From Otis tarda (Eukaryota; Chordata; Aves; Otidiformes; Otididae), in the NCBI GenBank assembly GCA_026413225.1, contig CM048591.1:76682009-76746008 (forward strand): a DNA stretch of 64,000 bases, read 5' to 3'. The notes beneath the pieces were generated by a model that saw only the letters and a list, made by a program, of their open reading frames with translations, was not told the origin of the DNA and made no database searches. The position numbers and the translations under genes were made by a program. This document shows, in pieces, positions 23,906 through 36,815 of the stretch. Each line of letters opens with the position of its first letter. The stretch's first letter is position 1.

Positions 23906-26196
23906 TTTTCTGAAATAATTTTTAGTCCTACATTCTTTAATGATAACCATATCCCAAGGCAAATATAAACACAATTTGGGATCACAAGTTTGTCTGCACT
24001 ATTGTAAAAAAAAAATAAAAAGAAAATTTAAAATAAAGCAGAAGGCCATTAGGGCTTATTTGAGCGCGCCTTTCAAAATTGTCAGCGATGCTGACCATCT
24101 GGAGATCCTTGTGATTTGAGTGGACTTAGTAAGTGTAAACTGAACATGGTACGAAAGCAAGTTTTACGGGATCATTTCCAGCCTGTCGTCCAACGCCGGG
24201 CCCACGCTGTGACACTGGAGCTGGCGCACTGACCTGCAGCGTGCTCCAGGCAGCACCCAACTTGCTACAGGACGTGCAGACAAAAGATTTGTTACACGGG
24301 ACGACTCCAGAAACCTTCAATATTCTGCAGCTGTGTTTGAACCTGCCTGCTCCAGGCATCTTCCAGGTCCTGGATCCTGCAACGTGTGCGCGTTGGCAGC
24401 CCCATGCACGCAGACGCTCACGCACAGGCAAGAGGACGATGCTGCTGTGATGATGGAGAGCTGAAGCCACCGCAACGCAGGATGGAGAAGTGCTCCTGCT
24501 CATAGCTCAGAGTTGGAGACAGCCACTATTTGTGGATCGCCGCATTAAATGGTTTTGGAAAGCACCTCTTCCTTTTGCTCCTGGAGAGTGGCCCCACGTC
24601 AGAGAGGTCAACATAACAAGTTTCATAGACTGGTCTTCCTTTATGCTAGAAACACAGTTTGTTAATTTTAAATTATCTACTTGAACCATAGAAATCTCTG
24701 AATTAACATCCTTTATGCAGTTTGAACATCTTACGTCAGTTTAGTTTACATCATTACTTTCTTTTTACAAGCACAAGCCGAACTCCTACGGCCAATTTCA
24801 GCCAGCACACGTAAATATTCACACAGAAATTTGCTCTGTTTTATCTAAATCGACTTAAATTTTAACGCCACAATAAAGCCTCGTGTCTCTTCTAACCATT
24901 TCTGGCAATGGCAAAATATCTTCAGTTGCAAATTAGGATCGAGTTCTTAAGCCTTGATTGAGTTTCATTAGCATTGGACCAATTTAAAGGAATGTAAACT
25001 GTAATACTTTTTTCTTTTTTCCCCCCTACTCTTCCATGTTTTGTCTCTGGTTTAGCTGAGTTTGCTGCTTTCTCCTCAGGGATTTGATCTTTTGGCGGCT
25101 TCATCTGACCAGCATTCCCTTTCCCAAGAGCTCAATAAAATCCCTCGCCGCGGGGAGCAGGAATCAATGGGATCTTCAGGGAAACAAAACAAAGAAGTGA
25201 CCCTGAAATGAATTTTCTGCACGGACATCTGACGCATGTGAGGAGCCATCTGGCACCGCGTCCGCACCTAAGGCAGTTGATAGGGATGGAGGGGAAGGGA
25301 AGCTGGGAATGCTGTGATTTATATTCGCAAACCTAATCCAGCCCTTAGCTCCTTTGAGTAGCAGCTTGAGTGACATCCAACCTATCTCAAACTTCTTTGA
25401 GCAGCTCTGAGAACCGGCAAAATTAGCATTCGTGTCTGTCTTTGTTACCGGTGACTCCTATGAAGAAACAGCAGCCCTCCCCCACGGCAGCAAAGAGGGA
25501 GAAGGGCAGGAAATTAAGTCTACTTAAAGAAAAAAAAGAGCTGTCAGCAGGAATCCTCCTTACTGGGCTGTTTAAAGACAGAGCTCCTTAGAGAGGGTTA
25601 AAAAAAAAAAAGGGACAGAAATGTTCTCATGTCCCCAGGCAGAGGATTGAAAAGTCAACCTGGCTTTGGATTGCTCCTCCCAAAGTCGTTTGAAGTAATT
25701 TCAAAACTACAGAGTAACTACAGCGCCTTCCCCAGCCAGGTGGTCTGGGGAACAGCGGCACACAGCAATCCATGGGACCCAGCGTTTGCTGCTGGAACGG
25801 CTGAAAAGCTGGGTGTGAAGGTGCTTATTGTGCAGAAACACCCGGCTGCAGCCGATCTGCGCATCAGCTTTACAGGGTGAGGCCCCTTCCCCTGCAAAGT
25901 CATTCTCATGAACGCAACGATTGAACGAACCCAGAACTTGAGTTGAGCCATAACACAACACAAGGTGGGGGATAAAACTCAGTGTGTGACAGGAGGAGAA
26001 ATGGTGCTGGACCCTCGGCTGCACGATCAGATACTGTTATGGTCCCAGAATGTCCAAAAAGCTCCAAATTTTTGTATTCCTCAAAGCACGACGTCTTGTC
26101 CTGGCATGGACACATATGGAGTGGGCCCACCAGACATGGGCAACGCTCAGGGCCTTCAGGTGGAGAGGTGAGTGGGTCCCCTTCCCACCTCGACTG
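23906..26196. other. Unique non-coding stretch
   Basis: A-rich near 24000-24040. An AATAAAG at 24871 has no TATA box or LTR ends nearby. No gene or transposon is recognised. A GAG|GTGAGTGGG donor-like site at 26169 has no matching acceptor. Confidence 0.5.
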
Positions 26197-26252
26197 GATG
26201 ACTTTTAGAAAATTGGGAACTGCTGTGCCTCAGTTTTCACCATCTGTAAAAA
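26197..26252 (+). mobile_element. MIR-like SINE relic
   Basis: GATGACTTTTAGAAAATTGG then GAACTGCTGTGCCTCAGTTT and TCACCATCTGTAAAA follows the order of the MIR core ('tgacctt..gcaag..', 'ctgtgcctcagtttcc', 'catctgtaaaa'). Ancient MIR and L2 relics are known at low copy in bird genomes. The copy is short and strongly diverged. Confidence 0.5.
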
Positions 26253-26627
26253 AACTACAGCAACTTTTAATACTCAGCTCATGTTCTTCAGTATTTGTAG
26301 GTCATTACTGAAAGCATGGGCTGTCACAGAAGGTGACGTTCAGTTTAGAGACCTCTTGTAACTTCTGGGCAACAACTGTTTGTGTGTGTGCTACGTAATG
26401 AGTACTGCTGCTCATTAGAAGCTTAACCTTAAGCCTCATTTTCTCCTTCCTTGACTTTGATTTCTAATAACAAGCAGGAACTTTGTGTCCAATTCCTGGC
26501 AATTAGAGCACTTTTTTTTTGTTATGTATGGATTCATGCATCCTTAGATTCATGCGATGGATGACCGCAAAGTTCTGCTTTTAGTTGTGTACAACTACTA
26601 CCAAGGTATTTGCTAATTTTTCAATAG

Positions 26628-26661
26628 GTTTACCCAGCAAATTGGATAGAAATGCAAAAAG
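26628..26661 (+). other. Possible 34-nt micro-exon (unproven)
   Basis: A branch-like GCTAATTTTT and acceptor TTTTTCAATAG precede it, and AAAAAG|GTAAGA follows. The first frame is open and reads VYPANWIEMQK. Such short AG...GT intervals occur by chance, so this is a weak call. Confidence 0.15.
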
Positions 26662-27837
26662 GTAAGATCAAAAACTTGCACAAAAGTAGTACAGGTTATA
26701 ATATTTACTAATTAACTTCATCAGCATTAATTCCTCTGCAGTCACGCAGAAGACTTGGTCACCTCTCTGTATCAAGATTACAGAACCAGACCTTCCCACA
26801 GCAGCTGAAAGCCGACTTACGGAACGACAACTGTGACAGTAGGACAACCCATGATTTCCACGGCCGCCCAGCGCAATGCACGTGGTACGTGCTCGGCTGT
26901 ATGAAGGGAGGAAAACTGTGAGCGTGATGCTGCATGATGGAGTGAGCAGGGCTCGAAGGGACAGTTCCTCCTCGTAGTTGGTGGCACCTACCCTGGCAGG
27001 GTTTTGCTAGCATCGATCCACCCAGATCTACAGGATGGTGTGCACATCCTTCGCCTTCCCCGTGAGTTGCTCTACATGTTCTGCTCTGTGTTATTAAGAA
27101 CGATCATTGCTGTGAGAGAGGAGACACCAGTCGATAACGACCCACACACGTGCCTACCCAGATCTGTTTCTGTGGTGTAGAGATCTGATCTTAGGGAGAT
27201 GTTAGGTACATTTGGCTCAGCTGCGCTAGACTTGCAGCAGCTAGAAGTTATCTTGCTAGCTTTGATGTTCTTTCCAGCACGGAGGAAGATGGAGTAAAGA
27301 TAAAGTCATACAAATCAATAAAAAAGTTTCACTTGAGTTTTCAAACCTCAAAACTCTGAGCTTATTTTAGCTTTAGATGACATTTATGAAGGAGTCATAT
27401 CCCAAGTTAATGCATTTCCCTTACGCCAAGATCTTACAACAGCCATTGAAGCCACTCAACTTTTGCAAAGTATTTCTAACAAGCAATGTCAGTGCTTCGT
27501 CAACACCTCTCTCTAAATGTGAAGTTGTTTGTGTCCCACTTTCTGCTCAGATCGTGTGTTCTTGGGTCTGAATGACTGCCTCAGGGTATGAGATGAGTCA
27601 CGCAGGACCAGCTCAAAGATTCTGAGGCTCTTCCTGAAAGATCCCTGGGAAGAGGGTTTCTTCTGCAAAACTGGGATAATTCTTGTTTCAGAGACCAGGC
27701 TGGCACTGAGCTGTGAGGCATGGAGGTGGCACTCTGGTTTTCACTTCTTGCTCTCCCCATGACTTGTGCACAATGCTGGGCTAATTGCTGTGACATATGC
27801 TGAACTTATTCATGATCTGGTTGCACGAAATAAATAA
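26662..27837. other. Unique non-coding stretch
   Basis: No gene or repeat recognised. Confidence 0.5.
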
Positions 27838-27888
27838 TCTGTTTGACCGTCAGTGCCTCAGTTTCCCCAAGTGGATGAATAATTACCT
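27838..27888 (+). mobile_element. MIR-like SINE relic
   Basis: GTCAGTGCCTCAGTTTCCCC followed by AAGTGGATGAATAATTACC matches the MIR/L2-type 'ctgtgcctcagtttccccatctgtaaaatggggataat' core, with decay after CCCC. Only the core is recognisable. Confidence 0.5.
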
Positions 27889-29231
27889 TCCCTCTCTTGA
27901 CTTGCAAACATTCATTACTGTAATTACAGTTTATAATGAAAGGCTCCACAGAGAACAAAGAAGGGAAATATTTAATTCTCCCAAGCAGTCTTCCTATATT
28001 TGTCTCCCAGTGACAGACCCTGTAGCTCTGCTGGCCTTTCATGTGCAGGAGTATCTAAAGGATTTAATGGGGCTGTTCCCAACACGAAACGTGATGACCT
28101 GAAAGACCGCAGTCATGCAGATGTAGTTCTGCTGGTCATGGTTGTAGGTCAGGCGCGTGTGCTGACTTGCTCTTATTCCCGCCAAAAACGCTTTTTTTCA
28201 GTATTGCTTATGCCTGAGGGACCTACCCTGCTATCTGTCAGTCATCTTGATCTGGTTATGATCTTCCCAGATCTTTAAATTTTTTGTAGTGAAGACCCAC
28301 TTGAAGTGGGATGGTGGGGGGTTGGAAAGAGAGCGGTTTCCTTCATGGAGCTTCATTGCTGCAAATGTGGGGGATTCCTACCAGCATGCTTTGATGTAAT
28401 TAAAGAGATGAGTCAAAATCCATCACTGGAGGATGGATGGGTCAAATCCATCACTGGAGGAAAGAGAAGGCAAGAGCTTGGGAGCTCTGTGTAGGGAGCT
28501 GGAACTGCAAAGAACGGCCCAGGCAGAGACCCAAGTACAGCTCGGCTGTTGTTGGCCACTCTTGCCTCCCTGTCCAGTCAACGGAAACAAACTCTAAGTT
28601 TAAACTCAACTTGGTTGAATTCTTCGGGGGTTAATAAAATAGCTTTGTACGCTGCTGGCAGGGCTTTCCAGCAAGCATCCGTAGACCTTTCAGCACACAA
28701 CATGTGCCTTCAAAAGTGGCAGTGAGGGTTTCAGCTCTGGGTTTGGTCCTTGATGGTGCACTGCATTTAGCTGGTGCAGCGACTGTTGCTGGTGCACGAC
28801 CTGAGTAGAAACACATTAAATTAGACACGTCACTTTTGCTCTCCCTTTGTGCAATAGGAAATCCTTCAAGTGTTACTAAGTCGTTTACCATGCAAATAGC
28901 ACAAAGGAACATCTTACACTCCTTCATATTAAAAAAACCCAAAACCACAGGCTTTTTCTACTGTAGGGTACAAAGGGATGCTGACTACATCCCAGGGAAA
29001 GGAGCCAGGCTGCTGTAGGGCCCTTTCTCCTGAAGGGTCCTGTGATGGCGGAAGCTTCTCGTGCCCCTTCTCACTGGAGCATAAATCAAACCAAGGACAA
29101 ATAACAGATGGTAGCTGTGCAGAACTTGGTCATCCCAACCCATGTATCTTCCAAATGATGTGTCTCACCAAAGTATCCGAGATGTTGCGAAATACTGATG
29201 AATTTCACCTCAATTCAGCAATATAAAGTCT
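27889..29231. other. Unique stretch with a short tandem duplication
   Basis: CCATCACTGGAGGA occurs twice in tandem within 28412-28461, each preceded by GTCAAA. No gene is recognised. Confidence 0.5.
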
Positions 29232-29293
29232 AATGGAATGGAATGAAATGGAAAAGAAAAGAAAAAAAAAAGGCAAGGCAAGGCAAGACAAGA
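29232..29293. repeat. GGAAT and AAGGC pentamer microsatellite
   Basis: TGGAATGGAATGAAATGG leads into an AAAAG run and then AGGCAAGGCAAGGCAAG. It sits at the 3' end of the CR1 fragment that follows. CR1 tails of the ATTCC type are known, so the array probably grew from that tail. Confidence 0.75.
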
Positions 29294-29395
29294 ATTTAAT
29301 TTCAATTGGAAAGGACCTACAACAATCATCTAGTCCAACGGCAAACATGCAGGAGGCAATAAGAAATATCTTGATGTGCAGACAGGAAAGCTGAG
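29294..29395 (-). mobile_element. CR1 LINE 3' terminus (different subfamily), minus strand
   Basis: TTGGAAAGGACCTACAACAA followed by TCATCTAGTCCAAC is the reverse of a CR1 3' UTR. It differs from the 'gggaccattaaagcccaccc' subfamily elsewhere in the window. Only about 100 bases remain, and the far limit is approximate. Confidence 0.65.
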
Positions 29396-31138
29396 TCAGC
29401 AAGAGAATAATTAACATCAGAGTCCTGAGCATGTGATGTGTGCCTCTGCTCTGACCACAGAGCTTCCATTTCCCTTACCCCTGTCACAAAGTCACTCATC
29501 CTCTTGAGCCTTGACCTCCTGAGGAAGGGACGTTCAGCCCCGATGCAATCCCGGTGAAAGGCACCTCTTTGAGAGTCATGGGACGGGTGGTGTATCTTCC
29601 AAGGGATTTTCTGAGTTTTAAAATTTGGACATGGTGCAATATTTTTTTCCAGTCACCTGGAAATGGGGGCATTTGCGTTCCCAAAACCAGAAGGCATACT
29701 TTGATAGCACAGCCCTCCTCATCTATCAGCATAGCCTCCCCTATTATGAAGAAAAAATGACGCCTTGTGAAGGCCCAGCTGGTGTGCCTCCATCAAGGCA
29801 TCCTGACAAATTCTGGGTGTCTGGGGGATTTTCTGCTGTTGTTTTATGGTCAAAGAAAGAAACACCTACATTTTCCTTCAGAAAAAGCGTTCAGCTCAGA
29901 ATAATTGTGTGAGGTCTTGATGAAAAGCAGCATCCTTGTAGTTGGGACACCTAAGACAGGGCTAGTCAACGGCAAATCTTTCCTTTTGGTCTGCTTGATT
30001 CATTGCACCGTTAAGAAATATATTAAGGATTGGGAGCTACCATAGCCATCCGCTAGCTTGAATAATCAGTAAGAGAAAAAGAGATTTTAATAAATTTTAT
30101 TTTTGTGGGCATTCAGGGTATCTAGGAAATAGTTTATAACTAAATGAGACAGATATTTTCTTTTTGGTTTTCTTTTTGCTGACATTTTACATAAATGCTT
30201 TGGCATTAGAATGATCTGTTCTGGAGATGTTTTTCTTTCCTCCTCCCTCTCTCTCCACACAGTTCTTATGTAAAGGTGTAAAGAAAAAGCATAGAAAATT
30301 TGAGAATCATTGTTTTTCCAGGAAGAGGCTTTCAGGGACATCACCTAAGAATAGTCTATGCTGATGTTTTTTAAAGCTGAGTTGAGCAACCTGGGCCGTA
30401 AGGCATAAATATGGAGCAAATGGAGATTATTTTTCCTGTGTAAATATGGATGTTTAGACTTTCTGTCTTGAAGAACAGTGAGTGATGAGAATGATTAGAA
30501 CTAAAAGGCTGAAAGCTAAGAAATTGTGGAAAAAAAAAAAGATTTTTTAAAAACCCTATTTCTTTTGTGGAAATGTTTCCAGCCTCTATTCAGCTCCAGT
30601 GATCACTGAGTGTGATGAACAAGGATATATTTAAAGAATTCATAAATTAAAAGTCATAAATTCTTAAATTAATGCTCAGCAGGATACCTCCAAGAGATTG
30701 TCTAGATGTGAGAAGTGAATTGGACACATAATGCAACATTTTCGTTTCTACAGAAAAACCTACTGATTTCAGATAGTTCCTTGTCACACGGGTCTAAAAG
30801 CTAAGTGTTATTTCTAACCCTACTTTTTGTTGACATCCTGCACCTACCTAATGCTAATTCTGCCAAAACTGGAATCTGATCTTTCTTCCAGGTGACAAGG
30901 GTTTGGAAAGATGCTCAATGACACCTAACTTGACCACTCTATGGAGATTCTGTATTTTAACTTTTACATTCCTGTTGAGTTCAGTGAAAAGATACCAACT
31001 GCAGTGAGACAATTTCTATCAAATCACTATTAGATGGCCTTTCCCTCTTCCTCCCTCTTCAAAGCTGCACTATTCATATCAGCACCATCCGCATTTCTTC
31101 TTACCAAACTAATTGCTGGTTAATTACTTTTCCCACAG
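29396..31138. other. Unique non-coding stretch, AT-rich
   Basis: No gene or transposon recognised. An A run lies near 30530-30541. A polypyrimidine tract with a branch-like ACTAAT (near 31118) closes the stretch just before the exon-like block. Confidence 0.5.
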
Positions 31139-31185
31139 CACTCGCAGGAGGTGTGGGAGTCCTGATAGCTGAACTGCGAGAAGAG
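31139..31185 (+). other. Exon-like 47-nt block with complete splice signals (unproven)
   Basis: Upstream lie a branch-like AACTAATTG and the acceptor TTACTTTTCCCACAG. Downstream is GAAGAG|GTGAGG. Two of three frames contain stops. The third is open and reads LAGGVGVLIAELREE, a plausible helix-forming segment. No family can be assigned from 15 residues. It could be a coding exon of a gene whose other exons lie outside the window, a non-coding exon, or chance. Confidence 0.25.
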
Positions 31186-33766
31186 GTGAGGTCGTGGTTC
31201 CATCGGTCCTGCCTCTTGGGAAGCCCTACGGCATCACAGATCGAAGCAGTCTGATTCTGAAATGTCCTGACATTTTTGGATCTGAATTACACTGAATTGC
31301 AGAATTTTGACTGGGCGGTTGTAGAATAGTGATGTAAAACAAAACAAATGTAGATTTTAAAAATAGAAAACTAAGTGCAAAATTGGATAGATGTCTCATT
31401 TAGAGAACTTTCCTGCCAGAGCAGGAATTCTCATCCAGCTCCATCCCGATTTTGAGGTACGCTTCAGTGGGAATGCCCAGGACTGAAAACCCTGGGGCAG
31501 GTCTTTTGCCCCAGACCTGCCCCAATTCACCAGAAATCATGCTTGTAGCCATGAGTTCATGCATTGATTTATAAATGCAGCTGTCACTTCATTTCTGTGT
31601 GCGTTCTCGTGCAAGCCACTTGCTCAGGTAAGAGTGCAGCAGAGCACAGAGCCACGAGGCAGAGCTGTAGAGATTCTGTTAGGTTTGTATTTTCAAAAAT
31701 TCAAATAAGGATTGACTTCTTGAGGGCATGGGGGTTTTTTATATTCATGATAATAAATAGCATTTACCATCAGGCGGGGTTTTTTTTTTGGTGAGTTTCC
31801 ATGGAGCAACAGCAGTTGCTCCATTTGATATAGAGAAAACAAATATTTATTAAAAGGAATTATCTTCTGCTGCTCATGTTCTGACACCAAGGTTTAAAAA
31901 TGATGTCTCTTGCACCATGAATTTTAAAGGGGTTATGCTGACACTGACAAAGCAGGGGAAATTTCAATTACAAACACACCACGAGAACAGAACATCAGAT
32001 GCAGTCCCACAGAAGTGGGAAAGAGAAGAGCTCCATGCCAGGTATCGAGCTGCACAGGGGCCATGGAGGGGCTGCTTGGTCTCTAAAACTCCACCAGTAA
32101 CTTTCAGAGCTCACAGCCCCAGGTACGAGAAGGGTGGCGATGAACCTCCAGCTCTGCTTGGGGTTCAGATGAGCCAGGATGTTTCTTGCACCATCCAGGT
32201 CCCTGAGTCTGAAATGGAGAGCCACCAAACCATGGGATGGGTGTAGGTGGCCATGGTCACTGCTGGGGTGGTGCTGCTGCGGGAGCTGAGACCTTCACAA
32301 AGGGCTCGTTACTCTCATTGACGCACGTAGGAGTGCCGGTAACAGATCAAACCCATGGTCCTGTCTGCTGCACGTCCTGAGGTAAGCAGTTAGAAAAACT
32401 GATACAGGCAGGGTTGTGTCCACTGTTTGTTAATAAGAAGCCTCTCTTGGTTCTGTTCACGTAAAGGCTGCAGAATAAGGCAGTGGTAGCGTTTATCTCC
32501 TCACCAGTCAAAGCATTGCTTAAAAGAAATTGACATTTTCGATAATAGCTTTTGCGTTGGAAATAATTTGCCCTGACATTGTATGTTCATAAATGTTCAC
32601 AAGTCAGCTGAACACAACATTTTTCTGTATGAAAAATAAAGGTAATTCTTGTTTAAATGGTGTTATTGAAGTATCCATTTTCCTTCCCCATCATCTATGT
32701 ATTGAACTAGAACGATGAGAGCCCCATCGGACGGGTGAAATGCATGTCACAAAACTCAGGGACAGCCACAGGAAGCCTCTGTGGAGGCACTCAACTACAC
32801 CAGCACGGCCGCGTCACCACGACTGAGCCCGCACTGTGTCTAGCACCACACGCTGCTCGCGCATCACGCGGTGGCAGAGCTGACTCTGCGCTGGCTGGTG
32901 CAGACCAGGGCCTGCCTCAGCTCCCCGGAAAATTCCTATCTGCTGACAGAGCAATGTGAGGACAAACACAGCATGGACCACTGACCGGCAGCCTTGTGTA
33001 GAGTATTTCCATCACGAAAAGGCGAGTAGAAGAGATCTGAAGAAGCTGGTGGGCTATCAGTAATTCATACGAGACCTGGAGAGCTGCCCTTGAAGGGTCT
33101 TCCTGTAAGAGCATCTCCAAATATGCTCTTCTTCATCCTATTCTAGCATGTAAGCGAGAGTTAGAAACAGCATTTCTGAAATCTGCCTGTTTTCACAGGC
33201 CTAGAATTCACACTAAAACAACTTTTATTTTTAAACCAAAGTAGAGCTTGTCTGCAGCGCCAATCACACAACACTTGACGTAACTTTACATTTTGGGCAG
33301 ATCACATAAAATAAGACAGACAAGTGGACATCAGTGATGCTTCACACATTTTGCCTCTATGATTCACTATCACCTTTAGGAACAACTGTTAACTCTCTAT
33401 ACTATCTGAAAAAAGTAAATTGAAATGATTAAAGGGATAGAGAAGATGCTCACTTTTGCATGGTCCTTCTCTAGCAGCTTGTCTGTGCTGTCTATGCACA
33501 AATTATTACTGAATTATTCTGGTCACAAGTTTTCTTCAGATATGCCTGCACAGAAGCCGTCCTCAGATAAACTGGAGTGACACTTTCCAGTAAATCTCCC
33601 CTTCTCCAAATCAGCCGTGCATATGCTTTTGCTACTCAATAAATGGAAAATAATGGGAAAAGCTTCCTGGTGCAAAGCATGGGTAGTTGCTGTGGGATGG
33701 CTGGTATCCTAGGAAGTTATGCTAATTCCTGCCAGCAATTAGCTTGCCTTTGGATTATTCTAGTTT
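31186..33766. other. Unique non-coding stretch
   Basis: No gene or repeat recognised. A donor-like GAG|GTAAGC near 32379 lacks a convincing acceptor. Confidence 0.5.
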
Positions 33767-33895
33767 AGAATCATGGAATCATGGTTTGGGTGGGAAAGGC
33801 CCATTAAAGCCCACCCAATCCAACCCCCCTGCAAGGAGCAGGGACATCTCCAGCCAGATCAGGTTGCTCAGAGCCCCATCACATCTGGCCTTTAG
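33767..33895 (-). mobile_element. CR1 LINE 3' end, minus strand, short
   Basis: Octamer tail AGAATCATGGAATCATGG, then the reversed 3' UTR (AAAGCCCACCCAATCCAACC, then GCCAGATCAGGTTGCTCAGA). The copy breaks off after about 130 bases, near GAGCCCCATCACATCTGGCC. Same subfamily as 18378-18735. Confidence 0.9.
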
Positions 33896-36589
33896 CTTAA
33901 ACCCATTGCAAAGCAGATTAAATAAGTAGGGAAGAAGGCAGAAGACTGACAAGAAATTATCCAGGAACAGCGATTTTGTCATTTTTTTCAACTATAGACA
34001 GATACTTAGACCTCAACTGCCTCAAGGGGTGTTCCTGGGCCCTGTTCTTCACCTTTGGAGGACCTGGACTTTGCTCATCCTCTGTGGTATCTGATGTGAT
34101 GCTCTTCTCATCGACAAGTCATTTGTGATTACCTGCTGAATTAACTAGCTGCACCAGAACACGCTAGTCTGAAATAAGGCTGTGACAAGGAGGTTAAGGC
34201 CACAAGTGTTCTTGCATAAAACCGTTCTAGAAGGGCTGTATCCAGTGGAAGCAATTAGACTGCTGGAAATGTATTGCTTGAAGCACTTGATGACACAAAG
34301 TGAGTTGGGTAAAACAAAACACATGATGATGTAAAAATAGAAGCCTTGATTCTGCCAGGGCTTTCACCCTGCTAGTTATCGTTATTAATTTTTGTAGAAT
34401 ATTGCTTAACCTAAAATATTTTGCAAATTTTAAGTAGTGTGCACACATGAGCGTGTCTGTGGCAGATGTCCGTCTCATCACTGTGTATTAGAAGCAGGAA
34501 AGAAGAAAATGAGCTCACTGGCCACAGTTCGTGTTTGGACCCATCCTTCCTTTCCTCCCCATCGGCACTCTGATTGCCCAGCCAAGAGGATGCATTTCCA
34601 CGAGGCACTTTGCGTTTATCATCATTAATTGCAACTGCGCGGAGGAGAATGCAGCCCCGGCATTAGCAGCTGTTTTCCACATCATGGGCTGCTCTATCAG
34701 TTCATGCCCAAAATGTCTAGCTGCACCTCGATCAGAGTGTGACTAATATTTGCTCTTTAGCAAGGCATCTGTTTTTAATGAAACTGTAAAGGCAATTAGT
34801 GACTCAGTGTGTCAGTGAATTGGCTTCCTGCATCTGAAGAGGAGTTAAAATCTTGCCGACAGTGTGGTGAATGAAAAGGGCTTAATGGCCCCAGAACAGT
34901 CATCAATTACCTCCATTATCCTGTGAATTATCTCTTGCAAATTTCTTTGCAAGTGTAGTGATCTGGTTCCTCAAAAAACAAAGCAGAGAACGTTTTCCTG
35001 GCACCAACATCTGCTTCAGGCGTGAACCGTCGGGCTGGTGGGAACAGGCTTGGTCGCTGGGGCAGCGCAGGCCGTTGAGGCAGACCCAACAGGATTTGGA
35101 GGGGATGAGGCAAGGAGAGGCCCTTAACCTCTGGCATTAAAACACCAGAAGACGTTTTGGTGCAGGATGTGTCCTTTTCACACGGATCGGTTTGCTCTTC
35201 TGCCCTTACTCTTTCTGTACGCAAATGTAGCGTTGCCTCTAGGGAAGATGGACGGAAACGGACACACAAGAGCGTGGAATTAATTCAGGCCTGGCCTTAC
35301 AGCTCGATGAGCATGTCGCGTTGCCGCTCTTGGCAGACGTAATCATTTCAGGTGGAGACGAACTGGAAATGTATTGTTTCTAGAATGCTAAAACCATCTG
35401 TGCAAATTGAAAAGCTCCGGATGCTAACGAGGCCTTTCCAACACATACAGCCTGCGTGTATTTATTGCAAGGACAGGTAATGAAACTGCATGGAAATGTA
35501 CTCGTTTCCTTGCAAAATTCCTTGCTGAGGAATTGGATATCTCATACGATTTTAAAGGAAACCTGTAATTAGGGCATATTTTCAAATGCAGTTTTTCCTC
35601 CTTTCTTTCCTTATTGTTTTGTTTTGCCCTGTTTTTATAATTTGATAAAATAAAAAGACTGATTATACAGCTGGAGTTGCTTTATTGTTTAGCTTTTCCC
35701 TTTTTAACACAGAAACACTACAAACTCAAAGCCTGACCCTCCCTTTAGTCGCTGCAGCATCAGGGGGGAACGAGGAGTCGTTATTACCAGCACTTCAGCA
35801 GGAGAGAGCAGAATTGTGTCTGTGACAAAGAAATCCTTTACGAAACACCACTTGCCCCTGTACATTTTGAACAGATATTTCAGGACAGGAAAGCAGACAC
35901 AAAGCTGAAGTGGGAACTGAAAATCCTTTATTTGCTCCGTTTTGACTCTCTTGTCTCTTGCACCGTCACTGTTGCGGTGCTGCTGGAGCTAATTCAGGAA
36001 ATTACAGCCTAGAAGAGCCCCTGTTTTTAATGTAAAAAAGAAAGCAGATGGATTCCCTTTATAAAGAGAAGGGCACTCACCCAGTTACTCCAATTATTCT
36101 CTTTTTTTCCTCCCCCTGGAGTAGTTTTCAGTTGCTGCCTGCAGAAAATTGAGTGAATCTGAGTCTTGTGCTCTACCTCTCCAAAACGCGGGGTTGCCGC
36201 CGATTTCTGTCTCTTCCTGGCTGGCCAAAATGAAACCTGCAGAAGAAGCCATGGCACAACCACCTGGCACATCTCTCTCTTGTGCTGCTGCTAGATAAGC
36301 TTCTGTTTTGACTTCCCAAGTCACAACACTCCCCGTGCAGCGGGAGTGGCGTCAGAAGTTATCGCCTGAGAGCTCGGAGGATGCCGCACACCACTGGGGA
36401 AGAGGTTCAACACCCTGCCTCAGCATGAATTCAGCTGCGGTTATTTCCAAAGAAATTCCAACCAAGAACTGAGTCTTCTTCCTCCGAAAAACAACTTTAA
36501 AAATAATTTTTGTTATGGCTAAAGTGTTATTCAGCCAGCTGCCCCCTGCCAAAAACGAGGGGAGGACACCGTGGTAGAAACAAGCAGCT
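33896..36589. other. Unique stretch with conserved-element-like blocks
   Basis: Two AT-rich, low-CpG blocks at about 34620-34935 and 35380-35590 are dense in TAAT, ATTAGC and TGCAAAT-like motifs. This is the look of developmental enhancers. No gene is recognised. Confidence 0.45.
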
Positions 36590-36815
36590 GAGGGATATAT
36601 AGATACGTATATATATTTTAAAGAACACCTGCATATTACCACGTGGAAGATATTCATAAATGGAAGGTACAAACAGAAAACATTGTGAATCTATATTGAA
36701 AATAGAAATAAAAATATTCTGCTAGAAGAGATCATTAAAACCAGGGGAAAAAAATCACACAAAAATATCATAAGAATAACAGAATAAAAATAATAAAACT
36801 AAAAATAAACTCAAC
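36590..36815. repeat. TA-rich and A-rich low-complexity sequence
   Basis: A GATATATAGATACGTATATA run at about 36593-36617 is followed, from about 36690, by AAAT/AATA-rich sequence such as AATAAAAATAATAAAACTAA. Confidence 0.6.

Noticed and set aside
24866-24905. CACAATAAAGCCTCGTGTC, like the U5 side of an LTR
   Set aside because: No TATA box upstream at the expected distance, and no TG...CA ends with a target duplication.
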